DNA from: Gorillibacterium timonense
GTDB taxonomy: Bacteria; Bacillota; Bacilli; Paenibacillales; NBRC-103111
Assembly (NCBI RefSeq): GCF_001457415.1
Contig: NZ_LN881721.1
Location: 310,001 to 374,000 of the forward strand
DNA: 64,000 nucleotides
Direction: 5' to 3'
Each line of letters opens with the position of its first letter. The stretch's first letter is position 1. The position numbers and the translations under genes were made by a program. Below the pieces are notes generated by a model. The model saw only the letters and a program-made list of their open reading frames with translations. It did no database searches and was not told where the DNA came from. This document shows positions 42,148-50,839 of this stretch, in pieces.

Positions 42148-43500
42148 TCAGGTTAATACGTGCCAGCTCTCCACTTGATAGCGTAACGATTGATCGCGAT
42201 CGGTTGTGAATTCGTGTAGGGGCGGGAGGGAACCGTCCAACCGCCGCTCATTGTCGCCAAAGCCCTTGGATACGGCAAAGCGGAAGGTGAGGCCGCGCGG
42301 AAGAAGGGCTGTGCCTTCATAGAAGCCGTCGGGCCGGCGGAAGGTCTCGATGCCGGCAAAGACACGGGTCTCCTCCGGAGTCGAGGACGGGACCTCCACT
42401 ACGACAGACACCCTCACTTGCTCCGGCAGAGTTGCTTCCACGGTGACCTCGGAGCTCGCTTCGAGCCCGGCGTACTCGGCGACCAACATCGTGGAGCCGG
42501 ACGCTTTGCTCGTGAGCAGGCCGTCCTGCGCGACTTCGACAATTCCAGCGGGCATGGTCCGGTAATCGGCGGCGAGCAGGCTGCGCATGAAGCCACTGCT
42601 GTATCGGAGCACCGGATTGGCCCGGATCGGCGAGCCCTGCAAACCGATGGAGTAGCTTTTCTGGAAAGAAAGGGAGACCGGCTTTCCGATGTCGCCGAAG
42701 AAATAGAGCAGCGGGGCATGAATGCGGGCGGCCCAGTCGGTTTGTGAATGGCCGGCGGATTCGTCGAGGTAATACATCAGATCGTCGCCGTCCCGAAAGC
42801 CTTGATCGATCAACATGTCGGCGGCTTCGCGTGCGTGACGGGCCATGAGCAGCCCTTCCGCCCCGCCCATGTCCAACCAGACCCGGATCGGCGGCTTGCT
42901 CGGATAACGCTGGTACAGTGCGGTTTCCTCTCCCAGCAGGTGCTGCGGGGATTTGCCGGACAGCTGCGCTCTCACGAAGAACGGGGAGAGAATGCTTGCC
43001 ATTCCGAACACATCCGGGCGACGGAAGCCGAGGTTGTAGCTCACCAGTCCGCCGGCAGAAGAACCCATGACGGCGGTATCGGCGGGACCTGGCAAGGTGC
43101 GGTAAGCGGCATCGATGTACGCCTTGACTTCCTCGATCAGGAACTTCTCGTAGTTCACGCCTTGAGCGACGGAACCGAACAGCTCCCGGATGCCTTCCGA
43201 GTCATGAAAGTACTCATGCAGACGGATTTCCGGGATGCTGGCGGGTGCGACGATGAGGAGCTTGCGGATTTTTCCTTCCGCGATCAGCCGGTCCGCCGTC
43301 CGATGCATCTCCCAGGATTCTCCTCGCTCGTCGCGGCCGAAGACGTGCTGGCCGTCATGCATATACAGCACGGGGTAGCGGGTGTCCTCTGACTCCGCAT
43401 AGCCCGGCGGCACGTAAATGTACAGGTCCCGGCGGTTGTTCAGCACAGCGGAGGGGAAATCGGGAATACGGATGACTTGCGAAGGGGAAGCAGATGGCAT
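42148..43500 (-). CDS. Alpha/beta-hydrolase (enterochelin-esterase/EsteraseD type) with C-terminal beta domains
   Basis: A 450-residue protein without an obvious signal peptide. Residues about 10-265 are an esterase-D fold: RRDLYIYVPPGYAESEDTRY, PVLYMHDGQHVFG, nucleophile serine in VMGSSAGGLVSYNL, and a late histidine in DESAGHSQTDWAAR. Residues about 270-350 look like a beta-sandwich (SLSFQKSYSIGLQGSPIRAN and on), and 355-450 resemble a starch-binding CBM20-like module (TRVFAGIETFRRPDGFYEGT). The combination suggests hydrolysis of an ester on a polysaccharide or siderophore; the substrate is not known. AAGGAGG precedes the start. The leader contains overlapping hairpins (43527-43606). Confidence 0.75.
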   Translation of the reverse strand: MPSASPSQVIRIPDFPSAVLNNRRDLYIYVPPGYAESEDTRYPVLYMHDGQHVFGRDERGESWEMHRTADRLIAEGKIRKLLIVAPASIPEIRLHEYFHDSEGIRELFGSVAQGVNYEKFLIEEVKAYIDAAYRTLPGPADTAVMGSSAGGLVSYNLGFRRPDVFGMASILSPFFVRAQLSGKSPQHLLGEETALYQRYPSKPPIRVWLDMGGAEGLLMARHAREAADMLIDQGFRDGDDLMYYLDESAGHSQTDWAARIHAPLLYFFGDIGKPVSLSFQKSYSIGLQGSPIRANPVLRYSSGFMRSLLAADYRTMPAGIVEVAQDGLLTSKASGSTMLVAEYAGLEASSEVTVEATLPEQVRVSVVVEVPSSTPEETRVFAGIETFRRPDGFYEGTALLPRGLTFRFAVSKGFGDNERRLDGSLPPLHEFTTDRDQSLRYQVESWHVLT

Positions 43501-43526
43501 GGGGGTTCCTCCTTATTGAACGAATG

Positions 43527-43606
43527 GAATACAAAAAAGGCACAACCCACGGGCAATCAAGCGTCCGAGGTTGTACCTTTGCAGGTAAACAGTGCCTTTT
43601 GTATTC
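43527..43606 (-). promoter_or_regulatory. Terminator with competing long-range stem, between prenyltransferase and esterase genes
   Basis: Read on the minus strand, GGTACAACC (43577-43569) pairs with GGTTGTGCC (43547-43539) and is followed by six T: a normal terminator. A second, outer pairing joins 43606-43592 with 43543-43527 (GAATACAAAAGGCAC with its near-complement, two-base bulge) and uses the same GTGCC bases, so the two structures exclude each other. This may be only the terminator of the prenyltransferase gene or an attenuator for the esterase. Confidence 0.6.
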
Positions 43607-43646
43607 TCCCTCGTTATAAGGGAAAACCGCTGAGCTGTCAAGTTCT

Positions 43647-44609
43647 TTAACCCCGCCCGATGAAGATGGCTAACACCAGCACCACGATGCGGGCTGAGGA
43701 CAGCAGCATAAAGGTTTTCACCGAGAGGCTGAACGTGACGGCTTTGACCTGCTGCTGTTCAAAGCGGCGGATATTTCGGCTGAGCGGTATTGCCGTGGCG
43801 AGGATGATCAGCAGCAGATAGGGCGGGATGCCGAGCAGGAAGAGAGCGATTACGTCCACGTAAGAGACGTAGTAGATGATCCGGAACAGGAGCAGCGAAT
43901 TCTTCTTGCCGATGTATTGGGGCAAGGTATAGCGCCGGTTCTCTAGATCGTCCTCCATGTCGCAGATGTTGTTCGCCAGCATGATGTTGGCGATGCCTGC
44001 TATCGTCGGTATGGAGATGGCAAAAACAGCCAAGATCTCGACAAGATTAAGGCGCAGGTTGACGATGCCGTCGCGGATTGCGGTGAGATCCAGCTGAGCG
44101 ATCTGTCCGGCATCGGTCTGGATGAAGACGGTGATGAAGAGCAGCACGAAGCCCATGAACAGGCCGGAAAAGAGCTCGCCGAGCGGCATGCGCGAGATAG
44201 GAACAGGTCCGTAGGAATAGAGAATTCCGACCAGAAAGGACAGGCCCCCTAGGAAGAACACCAGAAGATCGCTGTTCAGGACGAGGAGAATGCCAGTCGC
44301 GGCGGCGATGGCAAGCAGGAGCAGGATGGTCGTCACCACCGTCTTTTCCCGCAATTGGTGGCTCACGATCGCGTTGTGGCTCTCATATCCGTAGCCGCTC
44401 GTTTTAATTGCTTTTTTGTAATCCATATAATTGTTGATGGCGGTAGTGGCCATATCGAAGGACAGAAGCGAGATCAACATGAGCAAAAAGGACAGCAGAT
44501 CAAACCGTTCGAAGCGGAAGTAGGCATACAGCGTTCCGATAGCAAATGGAATGATACTGGCTGCTTTGGTTTGAATTTCGACCAGCTTAAGGAAGCTGCG
44601 TATGTTCAA
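43647..44609 (-). CDS. dmkA: UbiA-family prenyltransferase, MenA-like (DmkA counterpart)
   Basis: A 320-residue membrane prenyltransferase. A TTG at 44609-44607 preceded by AGGTGA is the likeliest start; the open frame continues upstream without a site. Nine or so helices. The two Asp-rich catalytic loops are NNYMDYKKAIKTSGYGYES (about residue 60) and NNICDMEDDLENRRYTLPQY (about 200). MenA-type enzymes attach a polyprenyl chain to 1,4-dihydroxy-2-naphthoate to give demethylmenaquinone. In Listeria a second MenA paralogue, DmkA, makes the quinone dedicated to extracellular electron transfer; the neighbours here (FMN lipoprotein, Ndh2, polyprenyl synthase) point to that role. It is divergent from the pplA-like gene. 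Confidence 0.85.
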   Translation of the reverse strand: MNIRSFLKLVEIQTKAASIIPFAIGTLYAYFRFERFDLLSFLLMLISLLSFDMATTAINNYMDYKKAIKTSGYGYESHNAIVSHQLREKTVVTTILLLLAIAAATGILLVLNSDLLVFFLGGLSFLVGILYSYGPVPISRMPLGELFSGLFMGFVLLFITVFIQTDAGQIAQLDLTAIRDGIVNLRLNLVEILAVFAISIPTIAGIANIMLANNICDMEDDLENRRYTLPQYIGKKNSLLLFRIIYYVSYVDVIALFLLGIPPYLLLIILATAIPLSRNIRRFEQQQVKAVTFSLSVKTFMLLSSARIVVLVLAIFIGRG

Positions 44610-44969
44610 GAAAATCACCTGCTTACGAGTTCTGGATGTTCGGATACAGACAAAAACCTGCGGTGAGGCAGGTTCCATTGCCGATCATATCGTGCAGAGA
44701 GATATTTGTCCATAGGAATGAAAATGATTCTTGTTTTCACAATAATTTCTGTCATAATGGATGAGGGTGTTTCGAATGCAATGTGCTTCCTCCTCGAAAA
44801 CGAGCTTGTTCCTCTTGAACGGATGTTTTTTTTCGAAAGCCAAACTCATAAGCATGAAATTGGGGTAATATAGGGGAGGGTTAGAAAATCCGCTCCGAAA
44901 ACGATGCTTTTTGCCCCGGATTAGCGAAATGATGGGTCGAGGAGAAATTCACAGATTCTATAAGCATGA

Positions 44970-45037
44970 AGTGATAAAAATCACTATATTTTTTTCTCAA
45001 CTGTTGATATAATCAATCTACGTGTGAAATGAATCAC
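44970..45037 (+). promoter_or_regulatory. pplA promoter with two Crp/Fnr-type sites
   Basis: The -10 TATAAT is at 45007-45012; no good -35 box. Site 1, AGTGA-TAAAAA-TCACT (core 44970-44983), is centred at 44976.5, about 41.5 bp before the expected start, the classical class II activator position. Site 2, TGTGA-AATGAA-TCACA at 45022-45037, is a perfect TGTGA-N6-TCACA palindrome just downstream of the start. The centres are 53 bp apart. Confidence 0.75.
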
Positions 45038-45074
45038 AGTTAAGAACACGAACAAAAAGGGGAGGAACACTGCA

Positions 45075-45977
45075 ATGAAGAAATCAGCAGCAATCTTTTT
45101 AACTCTGACGCTCACCGCCGCTCTGGCAGCAGGTTGCGGCAGCAAGGAATCCAGCGAATCGGCAAGCCCTTCGGCTTCTACGGCTCCTTCGGCTTCCACG
45201 GCTCCGGCCGCATCTCAAGCTCCGGCAGGCCAATATGCCGACGGCGTATATTACGCTCAAGGCGACGAGTTCGATGCCAAAACCGGTTGGAAAGAAGTTG
45301 TCGGCCTTAAGGTCGAAGGCGGCAAAATCGTATCCGTTAACTGGACCGGCTTGAACAAAGACGGCGGTATCGACAAGAAGGAATATTCCGTCGAAGGCAA
45401 GTACGGCATGAAAGCTGGCGGCGCTTCCTCCGAATGGCATGAGCAAGCCGCTAAAGCCGAGCAATTCCTGCTTGAGAAGCAAGATCCGGCTGCCATCACG
45501 GTGAACAGCGAAGGCAAAACCGACGCGATCTCCGGCGTATCCGTTCACGTAAGCGGCCTTGCTACCCTCGCCAAGAAGGCTCTCGACGCTGGACCGGTTG
45601 AAGCAGGTCCTTACAAAGACGGCACCTACAAAGCCGAAGCCGCTGATTTCGATGCCAAAACAGGCTGGAAAGAAACGGTTGTCCTGACGGTTCTGAACGG
45701 CAAGATCCTTGCTGTTGATTGGAACGGCGTCAACAAAGACGGCGGCACGGACAAGATCACCCGTTCGAAGAGCGGCGAATACGGCATGAAAGCCGGCGGC
45801 GCTTCCTCCGAATGGCATGAACAAGCAGCTAAAGCCGATCAGTTCCTGCTTGAGAAGCAAGATCCGGCTGCGATCACGACGAACAGCGAAGGCAAAACCG
45901 ACGCAATCTCCGGCGTATCCGTTCATGTAAATGGCTTCGCAGAATTGGCTAAGAAAGCTCTTGATCAAGCAAAATAA
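45075..45977 (+). CDS. pplA: Lipoprotein with two FMN-binding domains (PplA counterpart)
   Basis: A 300-residue surface lipoprotein: lipobox AAGC (cysteine 21), an Ala/Ser/Pro linker to about residue 55, then two FMN-binding domains about 126 residues apart. Each has YADG/YKDG...FDAKTGWKE at its start and ends with the flavinylation-type motif DAISGVSVHV, where the serine is the expected FMN attachment point (consensus D-x-x-S/T-G-A/V-T/S). PplA carries covalent FMN added outside the cell by an ApbE-type transferase and passes electrons to iron or other acceptors. The matching transferase is at 59218. AAAGGGGAGG precedes the start. The two domains are nearly identical in DNA, evidence of recent duplication or conversion. 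Confidence 0.92.
   Translation: MKKSAAIFLTLTLTAALAAGCGSKESSESASPSASTAPSASTAPAASQAPAGQYADGVYYAQGDEFDAKTGWKEVVGLKVEGGKIVSVNWTGLNKDGGIDKKEYSVEGKYGMKAGGASSEWHEQAAKAEQFLLEKQDPAAITVNSEGKTDAISGVSVHVSGLATLAKKALDAGPVEAGPYKDGTYKAEAADFDAKTGWKETVVLTVLNGKILAVDWNGVNKDGGTDKITRSKSGEYGMKAGGASSEWHEQAAKADQFLLEKQDPAAITTNSEGKTDAISGVSVHVNGFAELAKKALDQAK
45405..45933 (+). repeat. In-frame tandem duplication of the FMN-binding domain
   Basis: The stretches 45405-45555 and 45783-45933 are closely similar at the DNA level (only scattered, mostly silent differences), with an offset of 378 bp, that is 126 codons. Confidence 0.85.
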
Positions 45978-46067
45978 GCAAGTGGCATCCATCCGGAACC
46001 CGCGGCAACGGCACTATGCGCCGCGGGTTCAAATCATCCAGTCTGAATCTATCGTGAGGTGTATCGT

Positions 46068-47951
46068 ATGAAACAGATCGTTGTCCTGGGCGGCGGTTAC
46101 GGCGGCGTCTTAACGGCCAAGAAGCTCGGAAAGCAGCTGAAGAAGCAAGATGTACGCATTACCCTCATCGACAGAAACCCCTACCACACCCTTCTGACTG
46201 AATTGCATGAAGTTGCCGCCGGCCGGGTGGACGAGGATTCCATCAAGGTCGATCTGAAGAAGGTTTTTGCCGGTTTCAAAAATGTCGATGTTGTACAAGA
46301 TGAAATCGCTCATATCGATTTCGATTCCAAGAAGCTCCATGGCGACACCAAGGCTTATAGCTACGATTATCTGGTCATCGGCACGGGCAGCAAGCCGACC
46401 TACTTCGGAATTCCGGGGGCGGAGGAGCATGCGTTTTCCCTGTGGTCTTTCGATGACGCCGTCAACCTGAAAGAACAGATTCTCAACATGTTCCGGAACG
46501 GTGTAAAAGAACGGAACGCTGCGAAGCGCAAGGAAATGCTTACGTTTGTCGTTGTTGGCGCCGGCTTTACTGGCGTGGAAATGATCGGCGAACTGGCTGA
46601 ATACGTTCAGGATCTCTGCCGAGAGCATCATATCGAGCGTTCCGAGGTGGACCTCTACGTTGTCGATATGGTCGACAAAATCTTGCCTATTCTTCCTGAA
46701 AAGCTCATCAAGAAGTCCGAGCGTTATTTGAAGAAGCTGGGCGTTAACATCATCACGGGTTCGAAAATTACGGGAGTCACCGAGCAAGGAGTACAACTGG
46801 GCAACCGGGCGATCGCATCCAAGACGGTCATCTGGACGGCTGGTGTCGAAGGCTCCGAGCTGGCTGGCAACCTTGATGTCGAGCAGAAGGGCCGCAAGCG
46901 TCTGCTCACCAACGACAAGCTGCAAGTTCCGGATCGTCCGGAAGTGTACGTTGTCGGGGATAATATCTTCTACATTCCGGAAGGCGCGACCGCTCCGGTT
47001 CCGCAGATGGTCGAAAACGCCGAACAGGCCGCTCCGATCATCGCCCACAACATCGCGTCGGAATTCCTCGGCAAGCCGAAGAAATCCTACAAGCCGAGCT
47101 TCCACGGTATGATGGTCAGTATCGGTAGCCGTTACGGTGTTGCCAATGTCGGTCTCCCGAACATGATGTTCCAGCTGACCGGCTTCATGGCCATGCTCTC
47201 AAAGCATGCGATCAACATCCTGTACCTGTCCCAAGTGCTTGGCTTCAACAAGGTGTACTCCTACCTTCTGCATGAGATCTTCCATGTGAAGCATCGCAGA
47301 AGCTTCCTGGGCGGCCACTTCTCCAAGCGTTCGCCGAACTTCTGGCTCGTCCCTCTCCGGATCTTCATTGGAGTCAAATGGTTCCAGGAAGGCTGGGAGA
47401 AGCTGGGTAAGATCATGGACGATCCGAACAAGATTTTCTTGATTCCGGCGTCCAGCGTAGCCAAAGACGGAACGGCAGGGGCTTCCCTTGCCGAAGCGAC
47501 GAAAGCCGGTGCTGAGGCAGTCGGAGCGGATGCTGTGGCAGCTGCTTCCAAGGCTACATCGGAAGCCCTGTCCGCCCTTCCGGTATGGGACTGGGTTCAC
47601 AAGATCGTCGACTGGTCGATGAACCTGTTCTTCTATACCAATGACGGCGGCTTTACAGGCCTCGCCAAGGTGTTCCAATTCGGTATGGTCGGTGCGGAAT
47701 TGATCTGCGGCGCTCTCCTGATCCTCGGTCTGTTCTCGGCTCCGGCGGCCATCATTACGATCGCCATGGGCTGCATGATCTGGGTGTCCGGTATGGCTCC
47801 GCCCGAAATGCTCTGGTACCTGTTCGCAGGCTTCGCCTTGATCGGCGGTTCGGGCAGCACGCTCGGCCTCGACTATTACGTCTACCCGTGGCTGAAGAAA
47901 GTGGCTAGACGCATTCCGATCATCAAGCGTTATTACCTGTACGCGGATTAA
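46068..47951 (+). CDS. ndh2: Type II NADH dehydrogenase with C-terminal membrane (DoxX-like) domain (Ndh2 counterpart)
   Basis: A 627-residue protein. ATG 46068 has GTGAGGTG six bases upstream; a GTG at 46059 overlaps that site. Residues 1-400 are a classical NDH-2: FAD-binding VVLGGGYGGVLTAKKL, RNPYHTLLTELHE, NAD-binding VVVGAGFTGVEMIGELAEY, and VYVVGDNIFYIPEG. Residues about 415-627 add membrane helices (NFWLVPLRIFIGVKWFQEGW, FQFGMVGAELICGALLILGL, ITIAMGCMIWVSGMAPPEM) like DoxX proteins, split by an Ala-rich insert (about 470-515). The extra membrane domain is the hallmark of the NADH dehydrogenase of Listeria-type extracellular electron transfer. It would move electrons from NADH to the special quinone pool. 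90 bp after pplA; same operon likely. Confidence 0.92.
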   Translation: MKQIVVLGGGYGGVLTAKKLGKQLKKQDVRITLIDRNPYHTLLTELHEVAAGRVDEDSIKVDLKKVFAGFKNVDVVQDEIAHIDFDSKKLHGDTKAYSYDYLVIGTGSKPTYFGIPGAEEHAFSLWSFDDAVNLKEQILNMFRNGVKERNAAKRKEMLTFVVVGAGFTGVEMIGELAEYVQDLCREHHIERSEVDLYVVDMVDKILPILPEKLIKKSERYLKKLGVNIITGSKITGVTEQGVQLGNRAIASKTVIWTAGVEGSELAGNLDVEQKGRKRLLTNDKLQVPDRPEVYVVGDNIFYIPEGATAPVPQMVENAEQAAPIIAHNIASEFLGKPKKSYKPSFHGMMVSIGSRYGVANVGLPNMMFQLTGFMAMLSKHAINILYLSQVLGFNKVYSYLLHEIFHVKHRRSFLGGHFSKRSPNFWLVPLRIFIGVKWFQEGWEKLGKIMDDPNKIFLIPASSVAKDGTAGASLAEATKAGAEAVGADAVAAASKATSEALSALPVWDWVHKIVDWSMNLFFYTNDGGFTGLAKVFQFGMVGAELICGALLILGLFSAPAAIITIAMGCMIWVSGMAPPEMLWYLFAGFALIGGSGSTLGLDYYVYPWLKKVARRIPIIKRYYLYAD

Positions 47952-48055
47952 TCACAAGCCCCAAGAAGAGAGAGGAGCCTGTCGCTTTCAACGAAGCGCG
48001 GGCCCTCTCTTCTCAGCGTTTGAGAAGTCGCAGGAAAGCCCTCGTTTGTCGGATG

Positions 48056-48099
48056 CCTGCATCACCGCCTGGCGTGCCGGGAGGGGATGCAGGTTTTTT
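48056..48099 (+). terminator. Intrinsic terminator after ndh2
   Basis: CCTGCATC at 48056-48063 and GATGCAGG at 48086-48093 with six T following. Another long hairpin (about 47963-48013) without T run lies before it. Confidence 0.75.
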
Positions 48100-48139
48100 C
48101 TGAGACGAAGAGCGGGGAAAGCCGTAGAGAAGGGTATAG

Positions 48140-48610
48140 ATGGACAACGAAGGAATGGGGATCATGGACAGGAAACTGATTCAGGACACGCTAAGCAAAG
48201 TGGAAAAGCTGATGGACCCCTCGACCGGAATCCGTCTCGATAACGGGGAAGGCAAGCTCGCCGACCTGGCGGTCCTGCTTAATGAGACACCGATCTCACG
48301 CAAGCGAAAAATCGCCATTCTGGGCAGCTATCTGCTTCTTCACTTGGGGCTGGAGAGCCATCAGGAGTTGGATAGCCAGAAGAGCGAGGAGCGCACGCGG
48401 AGCCTGCTTGCCGGAGATTATCTGTTTGGGGTGTACATCCGCTGGCTGGTCCAGAATGAGGAGCGGGATCTGCTCGCGTACCTGTCGCCCGTTCACAAGA
48501 AGATTCAGATCGAGCTTGCGACAGGACTCCCGCTTACGCTGGCGCTGGCCGAGCTGTTCACCGAATTTAAACGTTATCTGGCAAGCTGTTCGGAAGGACA
48601 ACGCCCTTAA
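48140..48610 (+). CDS. Heptaprenyl diphosphate synthase component 1-like small subunit
   Basis: A 156-residue helical protein directly before a polyprenyl synthase gene (10 bp gap). The stretch LLAGDYLFGVYIRWLVQNE resembles the GDY-x3-YY-x-L region of HepS-type small subunits, which lack catalytic aspartates and set chain length by pairing with the large subunit. It is shorter than HepS (about 250 residues), so it may be a reduced version. ATG 48140 has AGAAGGG upstream; ATG 48164 is possible too. The identification rests on one motif and on position. Confidence 0.6.
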   Translation: MDNEGMGIMDRKLIQDTLSKVEKLMDPSTGIRLDNGEGKLADLAVLLNETPISRKRKIAILGSYLLLHLGLESHQELDSQKSEERTRSLLAGDYLFGVYIRWLVQNEERDLLAYLSPVHKKIQIELATGLPLTLALAELFTEFKRYLASCSEGQRP

Positions 48611-48620
48611 GGAGGCCGCA

Positions 48621-49628
48621 ATGAAGCTTCATGAAGCCCTCCGCATCGATCTCACGGAATTGAATGAGCAGCTGATTGCGATTGCCGCGTCCGATCCGGA
48701 CGCCAAAGGACACTCTTGGATTGGAGAAAGCGTAGCCCGGCTCGTAGAAGCCGGCGGCAAACGACTCCGCCCCATGATGGTCCTCGTCGGAGCGCGATTT
48801 GGGCTGGAATCCGATCCGACTCATGTGGGGAAAGCCGCACTCATTCTTGAATATCTTCATATGGCGTCGCTCATCCATGACGACATCATCGACAGCTCCG
48901 ATCTTCGCCGGGGAGAACCGACTCTGCATAAAGCGGTCGGCATCCCGGAAGCGGCCCATATCGCCAACTACATGATGGCGCGCGCCGTGGAATGGGCGAT
49001 GGAGGGGGAAATAGACCCTGCGGAGGATGACCGGCGGGAGCAGCGCAGCGACAAGCCGAGGCTCGCCGATGTCGCCTCTCTGCTGATGCAGCTCTGTATG
49101 GGCGAGTACCAGCAGTTGGGCAACCGCTTTAACTTTGATCTGACGCTGCCCGACTATTTGGAGAAGTCCCGCAACAAAACCGCTGTGCTGATGGCCAATT
49201 GCTTTCGCATCGGGGCGGAGCTCAATCAAGCCAATAAAGCCGTGTGCAAGCGGCTCTATGCCTTTGGCGAAGCGCTCGGAATGGCTTTCCAGATCAAAGA
49301 TGACGTGCTCGATTACAGCGAAACCTCGGAGCAGATTGGCAAGCCGGCAGGCTCGGATCTGCGGGGCGGCAATGTCACGCTTCCGGTGCTGTACGCTCTC
49401 GAGGACAAGGACTCCGAGCTGGCGAGGGAGATCCGGTCGCTTGGAGCCGATTCACCTGATGAAGCTTTCGCCCGAGTAACGCGGCAGGTTGCCGCAAGCG
49501 GTGCTATTGAACGCTCGCTTGAGCTAAGCCGCGCTTATGCCAAGAAGGCCGCGCGCATCATCGAGAAGCTGCGTCCGCATCCGGCGACGGAGGACTTGGA
49601 CATTTTTCTTCGTTATTTTACGGAATAG
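48621..49628 (+). CDS. dmkB: Polyprenyl diphosphate synthase (DmkB counterpart)
   Basis: A 335-residue trans-prenyl synthase. ATG 48621 has AAGGAGG five bases upstream. Motifs: GGKRLRPMMVLVGA, first aspartate motif LIHDDIIDSSDLRRGEPTLH, and second AFQIKDDVLDYSETSEQIGK, then GSDLRGGNVTLPVLYAL. A 20-residue insertion around EIDPAEDDRREQRSDKPRL is unusual. It makes the long prenyl tail used by the MenA-like enzyme at 43647. In Listeria the corresponding gene of the electron-transfer locus is dmkB. Confidence 0.88.
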   Translation: MKLHEALRIDLTELNEQLIAIAASDPDAKGHSWIGESVARLVEAGGKRLRPMMVLVGARFGLESDPTHVGKAALILEYLHMASLIHDDIIDSSDLRRGEPTLHKAVGIPEAAHIANYMMARAVEWAMEGEIDPAEDDRREQRSDKPRLADVASLLMQLCMGEYQQLGNRFNFDLTLPDYLEKSRNKTAVLMANCFRIGAELNQANKAVCKRLYAFGEALGMAFQIKDDVLDYSETSEQIGKPAGSDLRGGNVTLPVLYALEDKDSELAREIRSLGADSPDEAFARVTRQVAASGAIERSLELSRAYAKKAARIIEKLRPHPATEDLDIFLRYFTE

Positions 49629-49824
49629 AGGACATCCCCCTGTGAATGGTGAAAGGCAATTCGGAACAATCGTGAGCAAACGACTCCGGGCTGCTTCACT
49701 TACGGGGGGATTTTTTGCGCAAAAGGATGTTAATCTGGGATTTAACCGAATGGAAAGAGGCTTGGAGCAATAGAAGGGGGTAGAGTATACTAGGATCATC
49801 CCGATCGAATTAAGAGGGGGACTT

Positions 49825-50829
49825 ATGAAAAACGCAAATGCCAACCTCATGAAGGAAATTAATTTGAACAACGTGCGCCAGGTGATGAAGCGGGTCGAAA
49901 CGGCAACCAAGCCGCAGCTGGCCGCTCTGACCAAGCTCAGTGTGGTGACGGTCAACTCTCTGGTGAAAGAGCTGCAGGATCGTGGGGAGATTGTGGAGGA
50001 TGAACCCGTTCCTTCAAACGGAGGAAGGCCCGCACTTACCTATCGGTTCAATTTCGATCACAGCCTCGCGCTTGTCCTGTACATGAGAGAAAAAGAAGGC
50101 CAGGAGCTGATCACCGCATCGGTCGTGAACCTGGAGGATCGCATTCTGCTGAAAGAGGAGCATGCCATGCCCGTGTTTGATCGGCAGCCCTTCTATCAAT
50201 TGATTGGGCGGCTTCTCGAAGCATACCCTTCCATTAAGGTGATTGGCATAGGGATTCCCGGACAGGCCGTGAATGGGGAAGTGATGGTTACCGGTCACCA
50301 GGGGCTGATGGGATATCGCATGATCGAAGAGATAGAGAACCAGTTTGGACTGCCGGTTATGGTGGAAAATGACATGAACGCCGCCATAAGCGGATATTGC
50401 GCAAAACAGGAATCGGACGACGAACCGTGTACCGTGGGGATCTACTTTCCTGCGAAGTATCCACCCGGGATGGGCATCTATCTCGACGGAAGGATCGTCA
50501 AAGGAAAGAACGGCATGGCGGGGGAAATTCGTTATCTTCCGATGCCCCTCGACTGGCATGGGCAAATGGATCAGGAAACCTTCATCGATGCGGCTTGCCG
50601 AATCATTCAAAGCGTCAATGCCGTGCTTGCTCCCGATATAGTGGTGATCTATCAAGACCGAATTGAGGCCGCCTGCTGGGGGCCGGCCTGGGAGTCTTAT
50701 TGCTTGCATCATCCCCTGCCAGCTTATCCGGAAGTGGTGCTGAAGGAGACGTTTCAAGAGGATTTTGAGGCTGGCATGCGGTGGCTGACACTCAAAGAAC
50801 TGGAGCCAACTCTGGCGCTACTGCCGTAA
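49825..50829 (+). CDS. ROK-family transcriptional regulator
   Basis: A 334-residue protein. N-terminal winged helix (NNVRQVMKRVETATKPQLAA followed by LTKLSVVTVNSLVKELQDRG), then the ROK link SNGGRPALTYRFN and an ASKHA-fold domain with VIGIGIPGQAVNGEV and VENDMNAAISGY. The zinc-binding CxCGxxGC motif of sugar kinases and NagC/XylR regulators is absent. A repressor of sugar or transport genes is expected. The next intact gene on the strand is an MFS transporter, but a mobile-element block now lies between. GAGGGGGAC precedes the start; a terminator lies at 50840. Confidence 0.85.
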   Translation: MKNANANLMKEINLNNVRQVMKRVETATKPQLAALTKLSVVTVNSLVKELQDRGEIVEDEPVPSNGGRPALTYRFNFDHSLALVLYMREKEGQELITASVVNLEDRILLKEEHAMPVFDRQPFYQLIGRLLEAYPSIKVIGIGIPGQAVNGEVMVTGHQGLMGYRMIEEIENQFGLPVMVENDMNAAISGYCAKQESDDEPCTVGIYFPAKYPPGMGIYLDGRIVKGKNGMAGEIRYLPMPLDWHGQMDQETFIDAACRIIQSVNAVLAPDIVVIYQDRIEAACWGPAWESYCLHHPLPAYPEVVLKETFQEDFEAGMRWLTLKELEPTLALLP

Positions 50830-50839
50830 CGGAACCTTG

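Noticed and set aside
44717..44738. Fur-like TGAAAATGATTCTTGTTTTCA
   Set aside because: Only about half of the Fur consensus positions fit; the 6-bp arms alone are common in AT-rich DNA.
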